Of a stretch of 64,000 bases of DNA, positions 54,100 through 64,000 are shown piece after piece. The stretch lies in assembly GCA_022414725.1 (NCBI GenBank), contig CM039462.1, positions 129,773,113-129,837,112 on the forward strand, read 5' to 3'. Made by a program: the position numbers and the translations under genes. This DNA is from Microglena sp. YARC. Its lineage: Eukaryota; Chlorophyta; Chlorophyceae; Chlamydomonadales; Chlamydomonadaceae. Numbering within the stretch: the first letter of the stretch is position 1; the number at the start of each line of letters is the position of its first letter. Below the pieces are notes generated by a model that had not been told where the DNA came from, did no database searches, and worked only from the letters and a program-made list of their open reading frames with translations.

Positions 54100-56180
54100 G
54101 GGCTACCCTACTAATTTTGGAATGAATCTCCCAAGGGCATCGAATCTTTCTAAGGAGATTAATCTTCCAAGGTCACCGAATCATACTTCGGAATGAATCA
54201 TCCAAGGGCGCTGACGAACCCCAGGGTGACACCTATCATTCATTGGTCACCAAGCAATCCAGGGTTTTCGTTTTAAGAACCTCATGGTGACACCAATCAT
54301 TCATTGGTCACCAAACGATCTAGGGTTTCCGTTTGAAGACCCTCGGGGTGACACCAATCATTCATTGGTTGTCAAATAATCCTGGGGCATCGTTCCAAGA
54401 CCCTGGGGGCTTCTATGAATCCAAGGCATTTATTTGCCTCTATGTAGGCTTTTGTCTAAATACCCGTGGCGCCTCCAGGCGCCCAACTGTTCACAGACCC
54501 TTGGGGCGTCTGTAAATCCCAAGGCATTTGTCGCACCTCCATGCGCCCAATGTACCTGCTGCACCTCCTGGCGCCCATCTGTTCCAAGACCCTTGGGGCA
54601 TCTATGAATCCAAGGCATTTATTTACCTCTATGTAGGCATTTGTCTGTATACCTGTGGCGCCTCCAGGCGCCTATCTGTATTAAAACCCTTGGGGTGTCT
54701 ATGAACCCAAGGCATTTATGTACCTGTGTGTAGGCATTTGTCTATGTATCCATGGCGCCTCCAGGCGCCCAACTGTTCACAGACCCTTAGGGCATCTATG
54801 AGTCCAAGGTATTTATTTACCTCTATGTAGGCATTTGTCTGTATACCTGTGGCGCCTCCAGGCGTCTATCTGTATTAAAACCCTTGGGGTGTCTATGCGT
54901 CCAAGGCATTTGTGTACCTGTGTGTAGGCTTTTGTCTATATACCTGTTGCGCCTCCAGGCGCTCAACTGTTTATTGACCCTTGGGGCGTCTATAAATCCC
55001 AAGGTGTTTGTCGCACCTCCAGGCGCCCAATGTACCTGTTGCACCTCCTGGTGCCCATCTGTTCCAAGACCCTTGGGGTGCCTACGAACCCAAGGCATTT
55101 ATGTACCTGTGTGTAGGCATTTGTCTATGTACCCGTGGCGCCATCAGGCGCCCAACTGTATTAAGACCCTTGGGGCATCTATAAATCATGTCCAAGGCAT
55201 CTATAAATCGTGTCCAAGGCATCTATAAATCGTGTCCAAGGCATTTATTTATCTCGTATAAAGACCCTTGGGGCATCAATAAATCGTGTCCAAGGCATCT
55301 ATAAATCGTGTCCAAGGCATTTATTTATCTCGTATAAAGACCCTTGCGGCATCAATAAATTGTGTCCAAGGCATCTATAAATCGTGTCCAAGGCATTTAT
55401 TTATTTCGTATTAAGACCCTTGGGGAATCTATAAATCGTGTCCAAGGCAATTATTTACCTCTACGTAGGCATTCGTCTATATACCCGTGGCGCCTCCAGG
55501 CGCCCAACTGTTCACAGACCCTTGGGGCGTCTATACATCCCAAGGTATTTGTCGCACCTCCAGGCGCCAACTCTTCACAAACCCTTGGAGCGTCTACAAC
55601 CCCAAGGCATTTATGTACCCTTATGTAGGCATTTGTCTATGTTCCCATGGAGCCTCCAGGCACCCATCTGTTCGAAGACCCCTGGGGCGTCGTTCTTAGA
55701 CCCTCAATCAATTCTTTATCGATCACTAAGCAAGCATGGGGCCTAGTTACAAGGCTCACTGGCGGTCTCACCAAGTCTCCAAGTATCACCAAACAATCAC
55801 GGGGTTTCATTACTAAGACCCTCGGGGTATCACCAATTTTGTATTTATCACCGAACAATCTCGGGGTTTCGTTCTAAGACCCTCGGGGTCTCACAATTAT
55901 CCAATTATCACCGAACAATCAAGGGATTTCGTTCTGAGATCCCAGGGGTCTTACCCATTCTGTATTTATCAAAACACATCTTAGGGTTTCGTTTTAAGAC
56001 CCTTGGGGTCTCACTTATTCTCTATTGATCACTGAACAAGCTTAAGGTTTTGTTCTAAGACCCTCGGGGGTCTCACCAATTTTCCAAATATCACCGAACA
56101 ATCACGGGGTTTAATTCTGAGACCCCTGGGGTCTCACTATTCATATTTCATCTCAAGAAAATCCAGGGTCTTTTGTAAAA
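54100..56180. repeat. Complex minisatellite block with ggcgcctccaggcgcc palindromes
   Basis: Two related unit types occur. 54,400-55,680 repeats gacccttggggcgtctataa, then atcccaaggcattta, then ctctatgtaggcatttgtct, then atatacccgtggcgcctcca, then ggcgcccaactg. 54,190-54,400 and 55,680-56,180 repeat caccgaacaatcacggggtt, then tcgttctaagaccctcgggg, then tctcacc. The shared core is 'aagaccctyggggy'. ORFs here are artefacts. Confidence 0.9.
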
Positions 56181-56500
56181 CACTCGGGGTCCTACCACTC
56201 ATTCATTGGTCACACAACAATTATGGTGCCAACCACAAGTCTTTTTTTACGAAGACGAGTCGCCACTGCGTCGCCATTCGGTCGTCGCATGGGTTTGGCT
56301 AAACTAGTCAGAATCGGCCTACCGTCCCCACTGAGCTGAGGAAAGTCAATGGCCGATGGCCTTCCGTCGCTTACTACAAAATAATTATGGGGCCAACCAC
56401 CCGATCAACCACCTTAATGTTTCCCCTTGTTTGGAACATTCAGTGTGAATAAATACATACCTTCCGCGCGCGCCGATATCTGCACCTGCTCAGAGTTTCT
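56181..56500. other. Gene-free stretch
   Basis: Single-copy-looking sequence between two minisatellite blocks. No gene is seen. Confidence 0.4.
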
Positions 56501-56645
56501 GTACTGTGCCTGTACTGGCTCAGCGTGTCTGTACTGTATCTGTACTGGCTCAGCATGTCTGTACTGTATCTGTACCAGCTCAGAGTTTCTGTACTGCGCC
56601 TGTACTGGATCAGCGTGCCTGTACTGTATCTGCACTGTATCTGGT
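56500..56645. repeat. 30-bp minisatellite, about five units
   Basis: ctgtactgtatctgtactgg, then ctcagcgtgt, with variants (ctgtactgcgcctgtactgg). It lies downstream of the minus-strand RRxS gene. Confidence 0.85.
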
Positions 56646-56749
56646 GATAATTCTGCCAGGTGTGAGGACACCTCTCCACACAAGAATTCGGTAGAGGAGG
56701 AAACCACGTGAGGACACCTCTCAGAAGCATCAGCATACATCAGCATGCA

Positions 56750-59700
56750 TCAGGACATCAATTTCTTTAGCTTTCTCTTTAACTTGGAAAATAGGCTTGT
56801 CTTCTTCTTCTTCTGTGTTGGCTCCTCCTCTTCCTCCTCCACCCTGCCCTTACCACCTTCCACTGGTCCCTCCATGACCGTGGCTGGCGGTGGGGGTGAT
56901 GGGGGTGATGACTTTCCGATTGCTGCATGCCCTTCCTCTACCTTCTCTTCTCCGACCTTTGCCCGCCCACCAGGGTTGCCGGAGGCGTTAGAGGCATAAG
57001 GCTTAGTGGATTCACTTCCACCACCACCACCAATAACACCAGTACCAGCAGGTTGCATAGCAGGATGAAGCAGGGTGGGCATGGACTCAAGCCCAGCATA
57101 GACCCCAGCACGGCGGGGCGGAGTGTCAGGGGGTTGGGGGCAAGAGTTAGGGGGTAGGAAGTAGGAGGTAGGAGATAGGGGGGTAGTGGGCAGGGAGTAG
57201 GACAGGGATCCAACCAGTTTCCTTCCTGAGACTCCACGTAACCTGCAGCTGACACCGTCCACAGGCCCGGACAGGGCCTTTGCAGCAAGCATACTAACAA
57301 CCATACAGTCGCTGCTTCGGGGGGAGCCTTGGTTGGGTACGAGGTTTTTACTTGTCATCATATGCTTCATCGAGCTCGAAGTTCTCCTCCGGCTATCGCT
57401 GCCCTGGCGCAGTGTCATAGAGTTGGCTGCCAGGTCACTATTAGCTGTCATTTCTTGACTGGTCATCAATTACTTCATGCTAGCAGTCCTACGATGGATA
57501 GTCTCCGAGGACAGTGTCATGGTATTCTTATTAAGGACATTGGGCCCAGACCGGAAGGTGGGCATTCGTGTGGTGAGCGATGTCGCTCTGCGCAAGTTCC
57601 GTTGAGCGACGTCCATTGGAGGGAGCAGTTCCTCGGACAGGTCTTGGTGGGACAGGTGAAGGTAAGACCGGTGCAGGCGCTGGTAGGACTGCTGCATGTG
57701 CTGGTGCAGCTGCTGGTGGGAGTGACGCTGGTGGGGCAAAGGGCCCTTACCATGCTTGTTGGCTCTGGGGCTCTCCTGCCCGTGGGCTCTGTAGAATGAG
57801 TCAAGCCCATTGGGGCTGTTACCACCCGGTCCGAAGGCACTGTAGATTTTGTCAAGCCCGGGGGATCTGCTGCGGTCGCCACATGCAGGTAGACTCCTTG
57901 AGGCGACGGTGATAGCGGAGACCAAAGTTATGGGCTGCAAGTTCCTCTCTCTGGCACTGGGCCCCCCATGCACTGCTGGGCTAGGCTCCTCCTCCTCTAC
58001 TCTTGACACTGTCCTGAAGTAGGCTCCGGGTGCTCCTTCTGAAATAAAGGGAGGGGGAGGCGGGTCGTCAGATTTTTGCACTTTGCTGATGGAATGATTG
58101 ATCAGGTTGGCTCGTTGCTGGGGGAATGGTTGATCAGGTTGGTTGGTTGCTGGGGGAGTAATTGATCAGGTTGCTTGGTGGTTGGTTAGTCGGGGAATGA
58201 TTGATCAGGTTGGTTGGTTGCTGAGGGAATGGTTGATCAGGTTGGTTGGTTGCTGGGGGAGTATTTGATCAGGTTGGTTTGTGGTTGGTTGCTGGGGGAA
58301 TGATTGATCAGGTTGGTTGGGGGTGGTTGGTTGGTTGCTGGGGGAATGATTGATCATGTTGGTTGTTGTTGGTGGTTGGTTGCTGGAGAATGATTGATCA
58401 GGTTGGTTGGTGGTTGGTTGCTGGGGAAATGATTGATAAGGTTGGTTGGTGGTTGGTTACTGGGGGCATGATTGATCAGGTTGGTTGGTTGGTGGTTGGT
58501 TGCTGGGGGAGTAATTGATCAGGTTGGTTTGTGGTTGGTTGCTGGGGGAATGATTGATCAGGTTGGTTGGTTGGTTGGTGGTTGGTTGGTTGCTGGGGGA
58601 ATGATTGATCATATTGGTTGGTTGGTGGTGGTTGGTTGCTGGAGAATGATTGATCAGGTTGGTTGGTGGTTGGTTGCTGGGTAAATGATTGATAAGGTTG
58701 GTTTGTGGTTGGTTACTGGGGGAATGGTTGATAAGATTGGTTGGTGGTGGTTTATTGGTTGCTGGAGAAAATGATTGATCAGGTTTGTTGGTGGTTGGTT
58801 GCTGGGGGCATGATTGATCAGGTTGGTTTGTGGTTGGTTGCTGGGGGAGTAATTGATCAGGTTGGTTTGTTGGTTGCTGGGGGAAATGATTGATCAGGTT
58901 GGTTGGTGGTTGGTTGCTTGGGGCATGATTTATCAGGTTGGTTGCTTGGTGGTGGTTGGTTGCTAGGGAAATGATTGATCAGGTTGGTTGGTGGTTGGTT
59001 GGTGGGGGAATGATTGATCAGGTTGGTTGGTTGGTTATCGATAAGTAATGATTGATCATGTTGGTTGGTGGTTGGTTGCTGGGGGGATGATTGACCAGGT
59101 TGGCTGGTGGTTGGTTGGTTGCTGGCGGAATGATTGACCAAGTTGGTTGGTTGGTCGGTTATGGGGGAAATGATTGATCAGGTTGGTTGGTGGTTGGTAG
59201 CTGGCGGAATGATTGATCAAGTTGATTGGTGGATGGTTGGTTGCTGGGGGAATGATTGATCAGGTTGGTTTGTGGTTGGTTGCTGGGGGAATGATTGATC
59301 AGTTTGGTGGGTTGGTGGTTGGTTGCTGGGGGAATAATTGATCATATTGGTTGGTTGGTTTGTGGTTGGTTGTTGAGGGAATGATTGATCAGGTTGGTTG
59401 GTTGGTGGTTGGTTGCTGGGGGAATGATTGATCTGGTTGGTTGGTTGGTGGTTGGTTGGTGGGGGAATGATTGATCAGGTTGGTTGGTTGGTGGTTGGTT
59501 GGTGGGGGAATGATTGATCAGGTTGTTGTGTGGATATACCAGAGAGGTGGGGTGATATGGGTGGCATGGGGTCTGGAGGCTTGGATGGCTAAATTTGAGT
59601 GAATGGATGGCATGAGTTCAGCAGGCATGGGTGATATGATGTACTGTATGATGTATTAACATTTAAGATGGAAGTAGTACCAATGAGTACCAGCCACTGT

Positions 59701-62672
59701 GGTACGATGTATAGTAGGATGTACAGTATGATGTACAGTATGATGTAGTAACATTCAGGATGGCAGGATGGAAGAGTGGCAGCCATTATGATATGATGTA
59801 CGATATGATGTACTGCATGATGAACGGTATGATGCAGTAACATTCAATATGGTAGTAGTAGCGATGAGTACCAGTCACTATGGTATGATGTACGGTATGA
59901 TGTAGTAACGTAAACGAAATGGTAGTAGTGGCGATGTGTACCAGCCACTATGAGATGATGTCAAGTATGATGTTCTGCATGATGTACGGTATGATGCAGT
60001 AACACTGAAGATGTTAGTAGTAGCGATGTGTACCAGCCACTGTGAGATGATGTCAAGTATGATGTTCTGCATGATGTACGGTATGATGCAGTAACACTGA
60101 AGATGGTAGTAGTAGCGATGTGTACCAGCCACTGTGAGATGATGTCAAGTATGATGTTCTGCATGATGTACGGTATGATGCAGTAACACTGAAGATGGTA
60201 GTAGTAGCGATGTGTACCAGCCACTGTGAGATGATGTCAAGTATGATGTGCAGTATGATGTACTACATGATGTAAGGTATGATATAGTAGCATTAAAGAT
60301 GATGGTACTACCGATGTGTACCAGCCAATGATATGATGTACGGTATGATACAGTATGATGTACGGGAAGGTGTAGTAACATCCAAGATGGCAGTATCAAG
60401 GAGTGGCAGCCACTATGATATGATGTTCAATATGATGTACGGTATGATACAGTATGATGTACGGTAAGGTGTAGTAACATCCAAGATGGCAGTATGAAGG
60501 AGTGGCAGCCACTATGATATGATGTTCAGTATGATGTACGGTATGATACAGTATGATGTACGGTAAGGTGTAGTAACATCCAAGATGGCAGTATGAAGGA
60601 GTGGCAGCCACTATGATATGATGTTCAGTATGATGTACGGTATGATATAGTATGATGTACGGTAAGGTGTAGTAACATCCAAGATGGCAGCATCAAGGAG
60701 TGGCAGCCACTATGATATGATGTTCAGTATGATGTACAGTACGATGTACGGCATGATGTACGGTATAATGTAGTAACATTCAAGATGGAAGTATGGAGGA
60801 GTGGCTGCCACTATGATACAATGTACAGTATGATATACGGCACGATGTACGGTATGATGTAGTAACATTCAAGATTGTAGTAGTACCGATGAGTACCAGC
60901 CACTATGGTATGATGTACAATATGATGTATTAACATTCAAGATGGCAGACTGGAGGAGTGGAAGCCACTATGATATGATGTACGGTATGATGTATGGTAT
61001 GATGTGGTAGGGTGTAGTCGCATTCAAAATTGGTAGTATCGAGGAGTGGCAGCCACTATGATATGATGTACGGTATGGTGTGGCGAGTGGTGAGCTGGGT
61101 GGGTGGTGGGTGGCTTTGGTGGTGAGTGCAGGAAGGCATGGGTGTCATTTGTTTTTCTTTTCTGTTCCTGCTGGGCATGATGTCCACAAGTCCCCCTTGA
61201 ATCCATCAAGCTGCGGGCACATTTGGAATCCAGTAGGGAACCAGGAAAGATGTTGTCATCATCGTCATCATCAATCTTACAGACTTTCAGACAGAAGACG
61301 GGTGCGCTGAAGTGTTAGCGATCGCTGTCAACCGCCATGGTAGCTTTGTCCAGGCAAAGTAGCAGCCCGTTCCCTACCGCCATAAAACGGGGCTCCCTTA
61401 ATACCACACCCCACCAGGCGTCATCATCAATCTTACAGACAGACAGAAGTCACGAGTATCAGACAATAGACCCGTGGACAGACTCACAGACGTTGGGGTT
61501 GCGACGGCTTTCCGCTATCTAACTAACTAACTGACTGACACGACTGGAGAGTTGCAAACTAACTGACTGACTGACGGACATGAGTGGACAACTGACTAGC
61601 TGCCTGACTAACAGACTGATACGACTGGAGAGCTGTAAACACACGAATCCTGTTGCTTACCAACTACATCGGATTTCCATGAGCAGGAGCCAAGGTCTTG
61701 GCAATCTGTGATCGACATCCAATCCCTCCATTCCGACTGCGATCTACTGCAAAGGGAGAGGCATGTGTGTGTGTGAGTGTGTGTTTGGGTGCGTGTGTGT
61801 GTGTGTGTGTTTATGTGCATGTGTTTTTCTACGTTTAACGGTGAGAATTCAGATACAAGAGGAATTGAGGTAGAGTTGAAGAGTTGCCTAATGTCTAATG
61901 GCAGGACCCCCCCCCCACCCCCCACACACAGACACCCGGGAAAACAGGCATAGGAAGGAAGTAGTTTTTGTTACATTAAGCGGGAAGATTTCTGAGCACC
62001 TCTGTGTGAACAATGTTAGGTGTATATCCATACCCATGTGTGGGGGTGTGTGTGGGGAGGGGAGGGGTGGGGTGGGGTAGGTGTGTGTGCCATCAAGTGG
62101 CTTGCCATGGGCAAGCATGACACAGACACCCAAGGGCTCCCCTACTCGTAACATACCAAACTGAAGGTCCAATCATTACTACACATTGTCTTAGGCAGGC
62201 CTTTGTTGACCTTAGACAAACCTGCGCCGCACATCCCATGAGGGTCTTTCTTCCAATCATTACAACACATTGTTTAAGACAGGCAATTGTTGACCCTAGA
62301 CAAGCACACTCCTCACATCCCAAGCGGGTCTTACTTCCGGACATTCTTTAGTTAAGAAGCAGAGGGTACAAGCAAGCAAGCAATCAAGCAGGCAGGCAAG
62401 AAAGCAAGAGAGCAAGAAATAAATAGGTCATGCACTTACGCAGTCATCACCCGGCTGGCATCATCATCAGATGGGAAGAGTAAGGTTTCCAAATCAGCAT
62501 CACTGCCAGGCAGCTTAGCCGTACGAGTCTTACTGGGCCTTCGCACCACGATCTTATCGGTGCTACAGCTGAAATTTCTCTCTGTATCCTTGTCTTCCTC
62601 GAACAATCCATCCACACCGGGGTTTGAATCGCAGTAACCCACAGAAGGGTTCGTTCGGCTGTCGGCAAACAT
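56750..62672 (-). CDS. Unrecognised multi-exon gene with repeated RRxS/T motifs; in-frame TAA at 57,470
   Basis: I do not recognise this protein. Exon 1 (62,672-62,440) starts MFADSRTNPSVGYCDSNPGV and ends in GC|gtaagt. Exon 2 (61,746-61,661) adds RSQSEWRDWMSITDCQDLGS. Exon 3 starts at 58,038 after tttcag (EGAPGAYFRTVSRVEEEE). Splice sites and phases all fit, giving 295 residues to a TAA at 57,472-57,470. The same frame stays open for 239 more codons to TGA at 56,750, ending in a very basic tail (KKKKTSLFSKLKRKLKKLMS). RRxS/T sites, typical of basophilic kinase targets, occur at RRPSKT (residue 44), RRATS (256), RRTAS (289), and RRRTSS after the stop. The segment MTL...RRTASMK-stop-LMTS parallels MTL...RRRTSSSMKHMMTS beyond it. 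Possible explanations are a nonsense allele, readthrough or an unseen intron. Confidence 0.65.
58085..59535. repeat. ggttggttg/tgatcagg minisatellite in intron 2
   Basis: About 35 variable units of ggttggttggtggttggttg, then ctgggggaatgattgatca, 36-50 bp each. Every unit carries TGATCA or a close variant. Minus-strand Asn/Gln/Pro-rich ORFs are artefacts. Confidence 0.95.
59595..61080. repeat. tatgatgtacggtatgatg repeats in intron 2
   Basis: Higher-order repeats of about 83-125 bp: gatggcagtatgaaggagtg, then gcagccactatgatatgatg, then runs of ttcagtatgatgtacggtat, then gtagtaacatccaa. An earlier subtype (59,930-60,250) uses gatgtgtaccagccactgtg in units of about 83 bp. Confidence 0.95.
61150..61275 (+). 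mobile_element. (CAT)n-tailed retroelement fragment, copy 3
   Basis: ctgggcatgatgtccacaag, then tcccccttgaatccatcaag, then ctgcgggcacatttggaatc, then cagtagggaaccagg, and a short catcatcgtcatcatcaatc tail. Confidence 0.75.
61297..61420 (+). mobile_element. tRNA-derived SINE, copy 4, head truncated
   Basis: Begins in the body (gggtgcgctgaagtgttagc, then gatcgctgtcaaccgccatg) and ends gggctcccttaataccacac, then cccaccaggcgtcatcatca. The box A and B part is missing. Confidence 0.8.
62160..62340. repeat. About-90-bp tandem duplication in intron 1 of the RRxS gene
   Basis: ccaatcattactacacattg, then tcttaggcaggcctttgttg, then accttagacaaacctg, and cacatcccatgagggtctt, repeated once with about 85% similarity. 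Confidence 0.85.
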
Positions 62673-64000
62673 TATGAAATGCCTGGTTAACCTGAAGGGA
62701 TGGGTGGATAAAGTATCGCTGTTGAGCTGTGTATTGAACTATTCGCAGGGTTGGGGCAGAGGCATGACGCAATTCCTTCAGATTTCGTGGGGTCAATCCC
62801 ATTCACGAGCAACTTGTGTATTATCCGAACTTGTACACATCGTTGGCAGTACCGAGTCCATTGAGTAGATCCAGCTGTGGCAGTGATTGTGCGATGGCTG
62901 GCCAACACCCTCTGATGGCGAATGACGTTATTGTGAGTGATGGAGATTTTAAGCCATTGCTAGGTTGTATCGCTGACAGGCAGGGGCAGGGGAAGGGGCG
63001 TAACTGGAAAGGGAAGGGGCATTGCAGAATTCCGAAGCAGCACAACCACAGCAATATCGGCTGGGGTGTGCTCTATTGCTTTGAAAGAAGCATCCCAACC
63101 AACACAAGTCGGCTGGGGCCGTTCCCCCGCACGTTCAGAAGCACCACAACCAACACACGATCGACTGGGCTTTAACGTGCAATTTCCCGGTTTCCAATCG
63201 CCCGTCAGCTCAGCCTGATCGGATATACTCTCCCACCGCGCTACCTCTCATTCCTCTACTTCAGCCACGCCAACGCGCGTTCTGCTCTTGCTTTATTTCT
63301 CGACAGACCTCGCAGAGTTGATGCCGGATTCAGCGCTCACCTTATCGAAGCTCTGCTACCCGCCGTAGCAGTGTCGTATCAATCCATGTCGTATCAAAGC
63401 AGTATCAATGCTGCACCAATGCTGCGTCAATGAAGTATCAATGAAGTATCAATGCAGTTTTATATCAACAAGCAACCTCCAGAAGCATGAGTAAAAAACG
63501 CAAGGAACTAGTTCCACCAATGCCCATACCCTGGATATACCCTAACTGGCAACTGCTTGCCAGCTCGAGCAGTACAAAGTAGCCCGTAGTGGCCCGCCCC
63601 CGCGCCCGTAGTAGCCCCTGGGCTACTACCCCGTAGTTGCCTACCTCCGGCCTACCTGGATTTCACGGGAGCATTGTCCGCCACGGCCCCTCACCGAATC
63701 TACCGTGGAGGATCGCGTATCTCCTGGCGTTTTAATTTTCGCAGCAATTCCAAACTACAGCAAATCTCGGCCCAAATCTGGGCAGTTGTGCCCGTTCGCG
63801 AGGTAGACACAGAACGGGGCTTGCGAATGCTTTTTCAATCATGCCTAAATGAATCCTGCCTCGAGGGATTCATGCAGGCAGGATGTTATCGTCCCTCACG
63901 CAATAAAGCAATACAACACAAGCAAGCCCAAAGCAATACAACAACAACCGCAACCGCAATACAACAATAGATCTAACTGATATCCAGCTGATATCTACCT
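62673..64000. other. Upstream region of the RRxS gene, no gene seen
   Basis: A short semi-repeat (gaagcagcacaaccacagca / gaagcaccacaaccaacaca, 63,033-63,160) and a gtagtagcccctgggctact palindrome-like run (63,615-63,635) are visible. ORFs are short and show no recognisable motif. The RRxS gene promoter is probably in the first few hundred bases. Confidence 0.4.

Noticed and set aside
54333..55746. Several ORFs of 60-114 codons in the ggcgcc-rich block
   Set aside because: Frames change from unit to unit and follow the minisatellite, with no domain and no plausible splice structure.
57470..57472. TAA recoded as Gln, as in some ulvophyte algae
   Set aside because: The aminotransferase and V-ATPase genes end in TAA and RPL37a in TAG exactly where their families end, so stops are standard.
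58857..59141. Asn/Gln/Pro-rich minus-strand ORF
   Set aside because: Translation of the ggttggttg/tgatcagg minisatellite in an intron.

Overview
The window is nuclear DNA from a eukaryote with GT-AG introns and a repeat-rich genome. A green-lineage organism (green or streptophyte alga, or an early plant) fits best. The evidence is a bHLH factor with a C-terminal ACT-like domain, plant-type L1 LINE sequence, and a miniature LTR element whose primer-binding site resembles the plant Met-tRNA type. I cannot name the species. Three intact genes end in TAA or TAG, so the code looks standard.

Layout. 1-6,100: a decayed L1-like LINE on the minus strand, running off the left edge. 6,165-6,237: a tRNA-Asn-like gene. 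7,101-9,205 (+): a bHLH-ACT gene whose intron is a CT-rich minisatellite and whose ACT domain is broken by a frameshift. 9,225-17,350: a dense island of small mobile elements, containing tRNA-derived SINEs, a long-TIR MITE family, a pair of 194-bp hAT-like MITEs with 8-bp target duplications, a 320-bp miniature LTR element and hAT-like elements with TCGTACGAT palindromes. 18,739-21,793 (+): ribosomal protein eL43 (RPL37a), four exons. 23,057-35,251 (+): aspartate aminotransferase, probably mitochondrial, seven exons, with introns full of tandem repeats and decayed copies of its own exons 5 and 6. 36,210-42,780: two nearly identical 5'-truncated LINE copies, one nested in a hAT-like element. 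42,970-49,305 (-): V-ATPase proteolipid subunit c, six exons. 49,560-56,700: dispersed repeats, foldbacks and minisatellites. 56,750-62,672 (-): an unrecognised gene coding for a protein with several RRxS/T motifs, with an in-frame TAA between two similar segments. The last 1.3 kb shows no gene.

The genes are unrelated housekeeping or regulatory genes, with no operon or pathway linkage. The distinctive biology is in the repeats. Several minisatellites appear to have grown from parts of transposable elements: a foldback end became a 29-bp satellite, a (CAT)n tail became a 650-bp microsatellite, and a MITE interior became a 65-bp array. There are also at least 14 G or C homopolymers of 16-36 bp. 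I did not find a convincing new multi-gene system. The best candidates for novelty are the miniature LTR element with tRNA-like pol III boxes, the TIR families with target duplications, and the RRxS gene. All exon boundaries were read by eye from GT-AG sites and reading-frame continuity, without transcript support.
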